NCBI GenBank assembly: GCA_002361485.1
Contig: DESZ01000006.1
Coordinates: forward strand, 62,001 to 126,000
Direction: 5' to 3'
Length of the DNA stretch: 64,000 nucleotides
Source of the DNA: Cyanobacteria bacterium UBA3301
Lineage (GTDB): Bacteria > Cyanobacteriota > Vampirovibrionia > Gastranaerophilales > Gastranaerophilaceae
Position 1 is the first letter of the stretch. Each line of letters opens with the position of its first letter. A model generated the notes under the pieces. It was not told the origin of the DNA and did no database searches. It was given only the letters and a program-made list of their open reading frames with translations. Positions 43,143 through 51,399 of this stretch are shown here, one piece after another. A program made the translations under genes and the position numbers.

Positions 43143-45086
43143 TTATTTTTGGGATATAAATTCATGTTCTTTTTGCGTTAAACAGTACATCTGGGCGATT
43201 TTATTTTCCAAAATTTTGCGTATATTTTCATCATAATTTTTTAATAATTTATCAGTATATGATGATATTTCTTGTCGTTGAATTAAACCCGCTCTCGGAA
43301 TAGGTAAACTTTCTATATGAGAACGTAATACCTTTACGGATTTGAAAATTTTTCTAAAATAGAACGATATAACATCTGAATTTAATACAGCTAAAAAATA
43401 TTTTATATCATAGCCGTCAACGTCGGGAATCAGTATGTTGCAACTGTTAAGAGTTAAAGTTTTTTTATTATCATAAGCAAATACAGGTTCATTTGAAATA
43501 AATTTATAAATAAGTTTTTCTTTTGCTCGATATAATTCTATCGGAGCAATTTGCTGGAACTTATCAGGCTCAAACTTTATATAATTATACGGCGCAGAAA
43601 TTTTATATTTAGTAATATTTTTACCTGTTAAAATAATTTCAGAACCTTCAAACGGTGAAGATTCAAGCAATTCTTTATTATTGCCCGTAACAATTCCGAG
43701 AGCAAATTCTGCGTTATTTTTTAAAAATATTCTGTTATCATTATTGCCGTTTATTTTTTGGATAATTGCATATTCTTCATCCGTCACGACATATAATAAA
43801 TTATCCGTTTTTTTATAAGTAGTTTTAAAAGTTCGTATACCGTCATTTACTATAACGTTTTTGCCATCAAAAGCCTGTTGCGTATTTTTTATTTTCAAAA
43901 TAACAGAAGGACATTGGACCCCGTTAAAAGCTTCATTGAGATACTCCAAATATTCAACGGAATTATTTTCACAAATAATATCACGGACAGGTTTGTGAGA
44001 TTTTACGTTTAATATGGCTTCCGGCAGGACAAAAGAAAGATATCCACCGATTTTCAAGTCTGAAAGCGCTTTTTCGGTAATCACATCATAGGATTCAAAT
44101 TTATCATTTTTTGCGCAACTATAATTTTCATTTATATATTTTTTAGTTTTTTCGTCATACTTTGCTCCCCACGGGGGGTTGCCTATTATATAATCGTATT
44201 TTATGTCTTTATATGTCGTTAAGTAATCTTTGCATGTTATATTTTTATAAAGAATATTTTTATCAGGGGCATTATATTTTATTGCAAGGTTCATTCTGGT
44301 TATTTTAACACTTAGCAGATCAATATCATTGCCATATATATTTCTTAAATTTACATGATCAGGCAGGTGAAGCAAAAAATTTCCACAGCCGCAACAGGGG
44401 TCAAAAACTGTGTGCTCAGAATTTATATCCAAATTTTCTATTAGTTTTTTAACAGTTTTTTCCGGAGTATAATATGCCCCATTTTCTTTGCGATTTTTTA
44501 AATTTCGGCAAGATATATATATCAAACCTAAAGTATCTTCATTTACGCAATAAGTATATTCATATTTAAACAAAGACTCATATTTGTCTATCAGATAAAA
44601 GTATTTTTCATCAGGTAATAAATCATTTATTAGCCAATTAAATTCGTCTGAAAATTCCCCCTCAAACAAAAATGATTTTAAATTTTCATTTAAATTGTTT
44701 TTCTTTGATATCAATTTTATTGCGCAATCAGCAAGCAATAATTGCACCAATTCAACAGGCGGAATTATATCATTTTGAATAAAATAATCAGAAATTCCAT
44801 GTATAGTCAAAATATTAGGAGAATTTTTTGAGACATATGCATCATAAAACTTTGTTCCCGATGAAAAAGTTTTATTTCTTCGAGTTTTCAATTTTTGAGA
44901 ATTTTCATTTAAAAGCTCTGATTTTAAATGTTCGACATAATCATCATCAAACAGTGCAATACCGTCTTCAAAAGATTTTGGAGTAAGTTTACCCAGTCTA
45001 ATCCAATTTCGTGCCGTAGCCGTTGATATTGAAAGCTCTTTACATAATTTTTTGAGTGTAATGCTTGTTTTTTCCAAAGTCGGCAT
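43143..45086 (-). CDS. N6-adenine-type DNA methyltransferase with HTH and target-recognition domain
   Basis: 647 aa. An N-terminal helix-turn-helix (about 9-35, LKKLCKELSISTATARNWI) is followed by a helical domain (80-200), a class I methyltransferase core with GAYYTPEKTV (203-212), SAM motif DPCCGCGNF (229-237) and the catalytic NPPWG (303-307), and a C-terminal DNA-recognition region resembling TaqI/type IIG specificity domains (ILTGKNITKYK, NSCNILIPD, VLRSHIESLPIP). No PD-(D/E)xK nuclease motif is visible and no restriction gene is adjacent, so it looks like an orphan methyltransferase. It ends two bases after the AMP-ligase gene's stop side, possibly cotranscribed. Confidence 0.85.
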   Translation of the reverse strand: MPTLEKTSITLKKLCKELSISTATARNWIRLGKLTPKSFEDGIALFDDDYVEHLKSELLNENSQKLKTRRNKTFSSGTKFYDAYVSKNSPNILTIHGISDYFIQNDIIPPVELVQLLLADCAIKLISKKNNLNENLKSFLFEGEFSDEFNWLINDLLPDEKYFYLIDKYESLFKYEYTYCVNEDTLGLIYISCRNLKNRKENGAYYTPEKTVKKLIENLDINSEHTVFDPCCGCGNFLLHLPDHVNLRNIYGNDIDLLSVKITRMNLAIKYNAPDKNILYKNITCKDYLTTYKDIKYDYIIGNPPWGAKYDEKTKKYINENYSCAKNDKFESYDVITEKALSDLKIGGYLSFVLPEAILNVKSHKPVRDIICENNSVEYLEYLNEAFNGVQCPSVILKIKNTQQAFDGKNVIVNDGIRTFKTTYKKTDNLLYVVTDEEYAIIQKINGNNDNRIFLKNNAEFALGIVTGNNKELLESSPFEGSEIILTGKNITKYKISAPYNYIKFEPDKFQQIAPIELYRAKEKLIYKFISNEPVFAYDNKKTLTLNSCNILIPDVDGYDIKYFLAVLNSDVISFYFRKIFKSVKVLRSHIESLPIPRAGLIQRQEISSYTDKLLKNYDENIRKILENKIAQMYCLTQKEHEFISQK

Positions 45087-45088
45087 AA

Positions 45089-46765
45089 TTATACGTTAAG
45101 TAAGCTTCGTACTTCTTTCCTTTTTACTTTCAGAGTTGTAGTTTTTGGTAAAGGATTTCGAGAAATAATAATATTAGTAGGACGCTTATATGATGCCAGA
45201 TTTACTGATAATGCTTTAACATCAAGTTTTATCATGCGTTCAATATCATCGTCTGAATAATTATTGTAAAGTTCTTCTTTCGGAACAATAACGGCAGTTA
45301 CTTCTTCAGTTCCGTCTTTAGACCCAAAATTCCTTGAAGTTCCTAAGACACAAGTTTCTGCAATATAATGACTTTCTTCCAATACTGCTTCAACTTCTTC
45401 AGGGAATACTTTTTTACCGCCTTGCAGTACAATCATATTTTTAATACGCCCAGTAATATAAATATGTCCGCGTTTATCAATATGAGCAATATCACCTGTA
45501 TGCAGCCAACCGTCTTGATCAATTACTTCTGCCGTCAATTCGGGTTGATTGTGATACCCTTTCATAACAGACGGACTGCGTAACCATAATTCCCCTGTTT
45601 CCGGAACTATTTTTGCTTCAAAGTGTCTCAACGGCCGCCCGACTGAATCCAATTTGTTACGTTGGTCAATATTTACAGATACTACAGGACTTGTTTCAGA
45701 TAAACCATAGCCCTGATATACCATAATACCTATTCTTTCAAAGAAATCAGCGACCTCTAAATCCAAAGGCGCTCCGCCTGATATACACCCGAAGAATTGA
45801 CCGCCCATACTGTCATGAATTTTTTTGAACATCATTCGTTTTATTTTGTATGACGGTACAAATTTTGCAATTTTGTACATTACATTAAATAATACGGATG
45901 TCAATTTCGGAGCCGTACTGATCTGTTTTTCAATCCCTGCTTTTAAAAGTTTTAAAAATGCGGGAACAACAATCATAAATTGAATTTTTTTATCACACAT
46001 TATTGCCGAAATATCTTTCGGTTTTAAACTGTTTGTATAATAAACAGTATGTCCGAAATTCAAGAAAGTACAAAAACCTACTGTCATTTCAAATAAATGA
46101 TTCATAGGCAAAATCGACAAAATCGAAATATGCTGTCCTTCAGGTAATATTGCATTGATAGGATCTGTTAAATCTTCCAATTGCGCATTGATATTTTTGA
46201 AAGAGATTTCTACTCCTTTAGGTGCACCTGTTGTGCCTGATGTATATATAATAAGCGCTGTAGATTTTGAACTCCTTTGACGCCAAATGCCATCGTATTT
46301 TTCAGGGAAATCATATATGTTCGGGATTTCCCCATAGTGCGCATGTTCATCTATCAATATAATATGTTTAATTTCAGGTATAGCTTTTTGCAAATTCAAA
46401 GCCGTTTGCAAATAATGTTGTGAAACAAGCATTATAGTCGGTAAACAATCCGATAAAATAGATTTTAATTCATGTTCAGACAATTTTATATCCAAAGGGA
46501 CAGTAATTGTACCTGTTAATACAGAAGCAAACAAGCAAGCTCCGTATTCCGGTTTTGATTCAGATAATATTGCAAGACACTCGCCCTTTTTAATATCCAA
46601 ATCATTAATTAAATATCTTGCAATTCTGCGAGCAAGAAGGCTTACACCTTTATATGTAACCTCTTTCCATCCATATTGCCCTTTAATCCCTAACGCAACA
46701 CGATCTCCATAATCCTTTGTTCTTTGTTCAAGTCTTGATAAAATTCCGCTATTTCTTTGTTCCAT
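45089..46765 (-). CDS. AMP-dependent long-chain acyl-CoA synthetase family protein
   Basis: 558 aa adenylate-forming enzyme. The P-loop-like motif LIIYTSGTTGAPKG is present near residue 168-181; YQGYGLSETSPV (A5) and GELWLRSPSVMKGY, then DGWLHTGDIAHIDKRGHIYITGR (cut: WLHTGDIAHID) form the core, and KVFPEEVE plus a C-terminal PKTTTLKVKRKEV complete the lid with the catalytic Lys. It activates a fatty acid, probably for phospholipid or acyl transfer; an acyl-ACP synthetase is equally possible. The methyltransferase gene follows two bases later. Confidence 0.9.
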   Translation of the reverse strand: MEQRNSGILSRLEQRTKDYGDRVALGIKGQYGWKEVTYKGVSLLARRIARYLINDLDIKKGECLAILSESKPEYGACLFASVLTGTITVPLDIKLSEHELKSILSDCLPTIMLVSQHYLQTALNLQKAIPEIKHIILIDEHAHYGEIPNIYDFPEKYDGIWRQRSSKSTALIIYTSGTTGAPKGVEISFKNINAQLEDLTDPINAILPEGQHISILSILPMNHLFEMTVGFCTFLNFGHTVYYTNSLKPKDISAIMCDKKIQFMIVVPAFLKLLKAGIEKQISTAPKLTSVLFNVMYKIAKFVPSYKIKRMMFKKIHDSMGGQFFGCISGGAPLDLEVADFFERIGIMVYQGYGLSETSPVVSVNIDQRNKLDSVGRPLRHFEAKIVPETGELWLRSPSVMKGYHNQPELTAEVIDQDGWLHTGDIAHIDKRGHIYITGRIKNMIVLQGGKKVFPEEVEAVLEESHYIAETCVLGTSRNFGSKDGTEEVTAVIVPKEELYNNYSDDDIERMIKLDVKALSVNLASYKRPTNIIISRNPLPKTTTLKVKRKEVRSLLNV

Positions 46766-46843
46766 AATACATTAAACCCCTATGTCCATAATTTTATTTA
46801 TATTACATATAAATGTCAATATCTTTAAGATATATTATACACC

Positions 46844-47260
46844 TTAATACAGAATTTGTACATGAACCTTTCTGGCTCTTGCTTTATTATCGAAATCGAC
46901 TAGTACAACCTGCTGCCATTGTCCAAGCTGCAGTACTCCGTCAATTAAAGGTATATGCGTAGAATTTCCTATAATAGACGCCCTTAGGTGCGAATAGCCG
47001 TTTCCGTCATGCCACATTTCATCGTGATGATATTGCATATCAGAAGGAGCAATACGCTCCATGATTTCCGGAAAATCAACTAAAAGCCCCGGTTCAAATT
47101 CGATATTTGTTACAGAAACCGTACTTCCTTGAGCGTAAATATATATCACCGCATTCTGTAAACTATGGTTATATACAAGGTTACGGATTTGCGGCGTTAT
47201 ATCTATAATATCCGTATTCCCTTTCGTATGTACAGTAAAATTTTCATTAATAATAGTCAT
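46844..47260 (-). CDS. YjbQ family protein (UPF0047, secondary thiamine-phosphate synthase-like)
   Basis: 138 aa from ATG 47260, which has AAGGGG six bases upstream; an earlier in-frame ATG at 47332 adds 24 residues absent from the family. Signatures are DITPQIRNLV, GSTVSVTNIEFEPGLLVD and HNDGNGxxH-type DEMWHDGNGYSHLRASIIG, cut here to WHDGNGYSHLRAS, then LGQWQQVVLVDFD. Some members show weak thiamine-phosphate synthase activity; the true role is unknown. Conserved His residues suggest a metal site. Confidence 0.9.
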   Translation of the reverse strand: MTIINENFTVHTKGNTDIIDITPQIRNLVYNHSLQNAVIYIYAQGSTVSVTNIEFEPGLLVDFPEIMERIAPSDMQYHHDEMWHDGNGYSHLRASIIGNSTHIPLIDGVLQLGQWQQVVLVDFDNKARARKVHVQILY

Positions 47261-47584
47261 TTCATACCCCTTAGACAAAAGTTTATGAAAAACATGCGAG
47301 TTTTTCAATTTTGTATACAATAAGCTTAACACAAATTAATGCTATTTATTATAACAATGTCAACGGGCATTGTAAAAGACAGCTTAACGTTATTATATTT
47401 TGTCTGTTAAGACAAAAACTTTTAGTGCGGTTTCAACAACTACGCACTCTTGGAAAATATTACACAACTAAAGCGCCATATCATTTACCCCTCAACCCCG
47501 CAAAGTAAACAATAATGATTATTTTATAAGAAAATGAACTTTTTTTATTCAAACTCGTTATAATACATGTAAAGGACAAAAACT
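47261..47584. other. Intergenic region before the anti-sigma/sigma operon
   Basis: 324 bases between divergent genes. A perfect TATAAT (47561-47566) lies about 20 bases before the anti-sigma ATG, with GAACTT 17 bases upstream of it and AAAGGAC as ribosome site. GAACTT resembles the -35 of ECF-type promoters, so autoregulation is possible. A plus-strand frame of 65 codons here lacks a ribosome site and overlaps the yjbQ leader; it is not called. No RNA gene is seen. Confidence 0.4.
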
Positions 47585-47929
47585 ATGAATAAAAAATGCA
47601 CAAAATACGAATCATTATTTATGTTTAGAAATCAGGAAGAACTTGATGAACACATTTCAGCCTGCCCTGATTGCGCAGCAGTACAGGATGAAATGGATAA
47701 GGTGTCAGCTTTAATTCAAGAAGTAAAACCTTATTATAAAAAGCAAAGACGTCAATTTAAGATTGCAAAAATTGCGTGTACGCTTTTGTTATTCATATTC
47801 TGCGGTGCAACTGTCGGAATATTGAGTACAAACACTGATATAACGGATACACTGACCTACGGACAGGTATTAAGTGCAGAAGATTTGGGACTGCCTGTTG
47901 ATTCGTACGGTCTAATTATGGTTGAATAG
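47585..47929 (+). CDS. Probable zinc-finger anti-sigma factor
   Basis: 114 aa. The N-terminus has a ZAS-like pattern, Cys5 followed by His-Ile-Ser-Ala-Cys-Pro-Asp-Cys (about 24-31); a basic segment (YYKKQRRQFK) leads to one transmembrane helix (about 62-82) and a short periplasmic tail of about 30 residues. This is the layout of a membrane anti-sigma factor. The stop is immediately followed by the ATG of an ECF sigma factor. Unusually the anti-sigma gene comes first. The periplasmic part is too small for a large sensor domain. Confidence 0.75.
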   Translation: MNKKCTKYESLFMFRNQEELDEHISACPDCAAVQDEMDKVSALIQEVKPYYKKQRRQFKIAKIACTLLLFIFCGATVGILSTNTDITDTLTYGQVLSAEDLGLPVDSYGLIMVE

Positions 47930-48433
47930 ATGGATTTTAATAAACTGATAAATAATCATAAGCAAAATATTAAAAATATAATAAGACTTATTACAAAAGA
48001 AGAAAATGAAGATTTGGAACAAGAAGTTTATCTGAAGATACTTAAAAATTCTGATAAATATTCCGAACGAGGTTCGTTAAAAAGCTGGATATCAATGATT
48101 GCAAAGAATACTTCGCTTGATTATTTGAAATCCTCCTACCACAAAATGATAAGTTCATCAACTTCTGATGAAGAAGTCATAAATAATATAAAAAACAACT
48201 CAATTACACCTGAAAATAAAGTTATCAAGCTTGAAAGACAAAAACAAATAATAAAAGCCATAAACGGCTTAAAACCAAAATTCAAAGAAGTAATAATGCT
48301 TTGCGAAATAGACGGTTATTCCTACGAAGAATGCGCAAAAAAATTAAAATGTCCTCTCGGAACCGTTAAATCAAGAATATTCAATGCAAAAAAAGAATTG
48401 GCAATTCAATTAAAAGATTTATTAGATACATAA
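47930..48433 (+). CDS. ECF-type RNA polymerase sigma factor
   Basis: 167 aa with region 2 (about 10-75; NEDLEQEVYLKILKN, SLKSWISMIAKNTSLDYLK) and region 4 (about 105-160; LKPKFKEVIMLCEIDGYS, YEECAKKLKCPLGTVKSRI) and none of regions 1.1 or 3, the ECF arrangement. It abuts the anti-sigma gene and is followed by a Spy/CpxP-like gene 19 bases on, so the three probably form an envelope-stress unit. Target promoters are unknown; the bipartite elements described elsewhere in the window are one candidate set. Confidence 0.92.
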   Translation: MDFNKLINNHKQNIKNIIRLITKEENEDLEQEVYLKILKNSDKYSERGSLKSWISMIAKNTSLDYLKSSYHKMISSSTSDEEVINNIKNNSITPENKVIKLERQKQIIKAINGLKPKFKEVIMLCEIDGYSYEECAKKLKCPLGTVKSRIFNAKKELAIQLKDLLDT

Positions 48434-48452
48434 AAAAAGAAAGGTGACAACT

Positions 48453-48953
48453 ATGAAAAGAATTTTAACACTATTATTGATGGTATCATTATTGAGCATC
48501 GGTTCGGCTTATGCGTCCGAACAAGACGCAAAAGCACCTTGCCACAAATGCGGTAAAGAAAAAATCAAACGCGATTTCGAAAATCGTTTGAATTTAACTG
48601 ACAAACAAAAAGAAAAAGCTAAAGCTATCCATCAAAAAGGCCACGAACAAATGAAACCTATTATGGAAAAAACTAAAGCTAAATTTAAAGAATTAAAAGA
48701 AATCAAAGATTCAACAACCCTTACAGAAGAAGAAAAGACTGCAAAAATAGCTCCTATCAAAGAAGAATTAAAAGACTTACGTCAAAAAGCGGATGCTATA
48801 AGAAAAGAAAACGGAAAAGAATTTGAAAAAATCTTAAACAAAAAACAAAAAGCCGAATTAGAAAAAATGAAGGCTGAAGGGCGCGAAAAATTCAGAAAAA
48901 ATCATCCGCCAAAAATATTTGCTTTCCCTGAAAAGAAACCTTTGTTTGAATAA
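48453..48953 (+). CDS. Spy/CpxP-like periplasmic chaperone-type protein
   Basis: ATG 48453 behind AAAGGTG is preferred over a GTG at 48444; 166 aa. Signal peptide at 1-22 (ending SAYA), then a highly charged helical mature part with two LTxxQ-like motifs: LNLTDKQKEKAK and LNKKQKAELEKM. The APCHKCGKE segment near the mature N-terminus gives two cysteines. Spy/CpxP proteins bind unfolded periplasmic proteins or damp envelope-stress signalling. Position right after the ECF sigma factor suggests it is both a target and a feedback element. Confidence 0.8.
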   Translation: MKRILTLLLMVSLLSIGSAYASEQDAKAPCHKCGKEKIKRDFENRLNLTDKQKEKAKAIHQKGHEQMKPIMEKTKAKFKELKEIKDSTTLTEEEKTAKIAPIKEELKDLRQKADAIRKENGKEFEKILNKKQKAELEKMKAEGREKFRKNHPPKIFAFPEKKPLFE

Positions 48954-48967
48954 TTTCTCTCACTTAA

Positions 48968-48996
48968 AAATCCTCTCTTTATACAAGAGAGGATTT
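48968..48996 (+). terminator. Terminator after the Spy-like gene
   Basis: AAATCCTCTCTT pairs with AAGAGAGGATTT around TATAC, followed by GTTTTAT. Confidence 0.85.
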
Positions 48997-49030
48997 GTTT
49001 TATATTACGTTATTATGTTATAATCAAAAT

Positions 49031-49939
49031 ATGAAAAAATGGTTTGTTGTATTAGGGTTATTGTTAATATTAGTTTCACCGGTATTTGCTTCTGCGCCGT
49101 CCCCGTCTGACGGGATAACTAATGATGATGTTATTTTATACTCCGAAAATGAGAAATGGGGATTAAAAGATTGTAACGGGGAAATATTAACCGAACCTAT
49201 TTACAAAAAAATGATACGAATAGGCTACCATACTTGGCTTGTACAGGGTAAAAACGACAAGTTTGGAATAACGGACGAAGTAGGCAATGTAATTATTGAC
49301 ATTAAATATCGCCATGCGGACAGATTACTTGGCAAATATGCAAAACTCGGGAACGATACGGATTACGGGTTATATAATGAGTTTGGAGAATTACTTATAC
49401 CCCACAAATATTCCAAAATAGACATATTATTCGGACAAATGTTTTTAACTTATAAAAATTACAAATACGGCATTATCGGATTTGATGGGAAAACAATTTT
49501 AGAAAACAATTATGATGATATTTATATGCCATCCAGAAACGTTATGCGTATATTATACAAAGGCGAGTGGTACCAAATTGAACAGGTAAATGCACAAACC
49601 CTTACTTTGCCGGAAGACGCTTTTGAAAATATTTATAACACCGAAGGAATAGACTTATACAAATTTGTAAAAGATACCGGAGTTGTTTCCGGGTATTCTG
49701 TTTTGACGTTATCTGATTACATTATAAAGCTGATTTCTTCTATATCACCGGCACACGAAGAAACAATAGATGAATTAATGCTGTCGCATGGTGCTGATAC
49801 AATATCCATATATAAAAAATTTACTTGGCTGCCAAAGTATCCTTTCACCTATGCAAGAAAGTATTTTCAGATTATAAAAAATCCTAATTCAGGCCCTTTA
49901 ACTGATTTTCGCAATGATTTAAAAAGAAAAATGAATTAG
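49031..49939 (+). CDS. Secreted WG-repeat protein
   Basis: 302 aa from ATG 49031, which starts a clean signal peptide (MKKWFVVLGLLLILVSPVFA). WG-type repeats follow: EKWGLKDCNGEIL, DKFGITDEVGNVI, TDYGLYNEFGELL and YKYGIIGFDGKTI at about 35-residue spacing (residues 40-170), each with the usual aromatic-Gly and Asn/Asp-Gly turns. The C-terminal 120 residues are helical and lack repeats. Such proteins are surface or periplasmic and of unknown binding partner. An upstream in-frame ATG at 48995 lies inside the terminator and is rejected. Confidence 0.8.
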   Translation: MKKWFVVLGLLLILVSPVFASAPSPSDGITNDDVILYSENEKWGLKDCNGEILTEPIYKKMIRIGYHTWLVQGKNDKFGITDEVGNVIIDIKYRHADRLLGKYAKLGNDTDYGLYNEFGELLIPHKYSKIDILFGQMFLTYKNYKYGIIGFDGKTILENNYDDIYMPSRNVMRILYKGEWYQIEQVNAQTLTLPEDAFENIYNTEGIDLYKFVKDTGVVSGYSVLTLSDYIIKLISSISPAHEETIDELMLSHGADTISIYKKFTWLPKYPFTYARKYFQIIKNPNSGPLTDFRNDLKRKMN

Positions 49940-49992
49940 TAACATTTTATTAACAAATAAGCAAAAAATAGATTTTGGGGAATTAAAAGAAT

Positions 49993-51399
49993 ATGAATAT
50001 TAGTCCTATTAGTTCATCAGTTTTACCAATAAACAAACCGACAAACACAAGCATAGTAAAACAATACAATTACAACACGTTCGAACGGCCTTGTGATATG
50101 ATAACATTCTGTTCTGTCGGACATGGCGGAGTTTTGCTTAAAAAGCTTACCGCATTTGGAGTTCCAGATATGTACACAGGCAGAATGATGCTTGATTCAA
50201 AAACTTTTGAACAATGGCAAAAAACAAATCTGTTTTCTAAACCCATAAAAAAGGTTCTTAAAATCACAAAGCACTACAAGAAAACCCTGGCTCCTATCGA
50301 AGCAAAAGCTTTTTCAATAATTGAAAAAGAAGCTAAAAAGACTCCGCATGACACGCTGGAATCAATCCTTAAAAGAATTAAACCCGAATACGAAAAGATT
50401 TTATTGTCAAAACAACAACCAATTTTTGAAGAATTAATCCAAACTGCTTGCAAAATGCCAAAGGACAGATTTTACGAATTTATGAAATTGATGAATGTTA
50501 CATCTAAAAAGCTTGAAAATAATCCTGTTATTTTGCCGTTCAGTGAAAGAGAATTCCGATATAAATTATTTCATATAAGTCATGAAATTGATGCAAAAAA
50601 CGATAAAAAAGAAATCTTTGCAATGAATAAACTAAAAAGAATGGCTTCATACTTATTTGATTCGGAAAAACCTACATCGCGTTTTGTTATAAAAAATTCT
50701 AAAATAAAGAAATATGTAAGAAATCAAAAATCCGCATCCGCAATAAAAAGAAATACAACTAAACTTAACCAAATGCATGAATATTTTCAAACTTCCCCCC
50801 TAAAAGATAACAAAGAATTATGCGAATTGTTTCAAGATGCAAGAGCAAGGATATACGGATTTCCTACAATTGAACCTTTTAAACGAAAACCTTTTATTCA
50901 TGATTTGAGCAAAATAACAGATACTCTGGAAAACAAAGAACTCGCAAGAGAAATGCAAAAAATTGCAGTAAAATTACCTCGAGCAAAAGACGATATTTCT
51001 GCTTTCATCGTAAAAACATCAGGAGATACCAATGATAAAATAGGATATAATATTTTTGCCGAAGCAATATGCTCTATTGACCATTTAAAGCCGGTAAAAA
51101 GCGGTGGAAAGTCTTCTTTAGGGAATTACGGACTATGTTCTAAAAGCACAAATTCCGAAAAATCAAACACGTCATTCGCAACTTGGATAGAGAAAAACCC
51201 TGAAACAAGAATTAATATTCAAAAATATGTCGACAGGATGATATCATTATACAAAAACGGAGTATTTAAGCATTTAGGCCTAAAACGCACATATATTGAG
51301 GATTTTGCTAATACTGTAAGTAATCTTACTCAAAAAAATTCAGAACCATTGATTTTAAATTTAAGCAAATTAAAAGGCTTTTCGTTTTTCGGCTCTTAA
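49993..51399 (+). CDS. Lineage-specific protein with HNH-nuclease-like motif
   Basis: 468 aa, no signal peptide. A polar leader (1-40) is followed by about 300 basic, helical residues. Near the C-terminus CSIDHLKPVKSGGKSSLGN (360-378), then Asn387 and Lys390, matches the HNH pattern DHxxPxSxGGxxxxxN...N..K. An upstream Cys-x2-Cys zinc pair, common in HNH enzymes, is absent. The region could be a nuclease domain, as in a toxin or DNA-processing enzyme, or a structural relic. The gene converges on an aminotransferase gene and overlaps it by 30 bases. Confidence 0.6.
   Translation: MNISPISSSVLPINKPTNTSIVKQYNYNTFERPCDMITFCSVGHGGVLLKKLTAFGVPDMYTGRMMLDSKTFEQWQKTNLFSKPIKKVLKITKHYKKTLAPIEAKAFSIIEKEAKKTPHDTLESILKRIKPEYEKILLSKQQPIFEELIQTACKMPKDRFYEFMKLMNVTSKKLENNPVILPFSEREFRYKLFHISHEIDAKNDKKEIFAMNKLKRMASYLFDSEKPTSRFVIKNSKIKKYVRNQKSASAIKRNTTKLNQMHEYFQTSPLKDNKELCELFQDARARIYGFPTIEPFKRKPFIHDLSKITDTLENKELAREMQKIAVKLPRAKDDISAFIVKTSGDTNDKIGYNIFAEAICSIDHLKPVKSGGKSSLGNYGLCSKSTNSEKSNTSFATWIEKNPETRINIQKYVDRMISLYKNGVFKHLGLKRTYIEDFANTVSNLTQKNSEPLILNLSKLKGFSFFGS

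Noticed and set aside
47311..47508. A plus-strand frame of 65 codons before the anti-sigma gene
   Set aside because: No Shine-Dalgarno sequence, starts inside the yjbQ leader on the other strand, and its composition does not resemble the neighbours' proteins.
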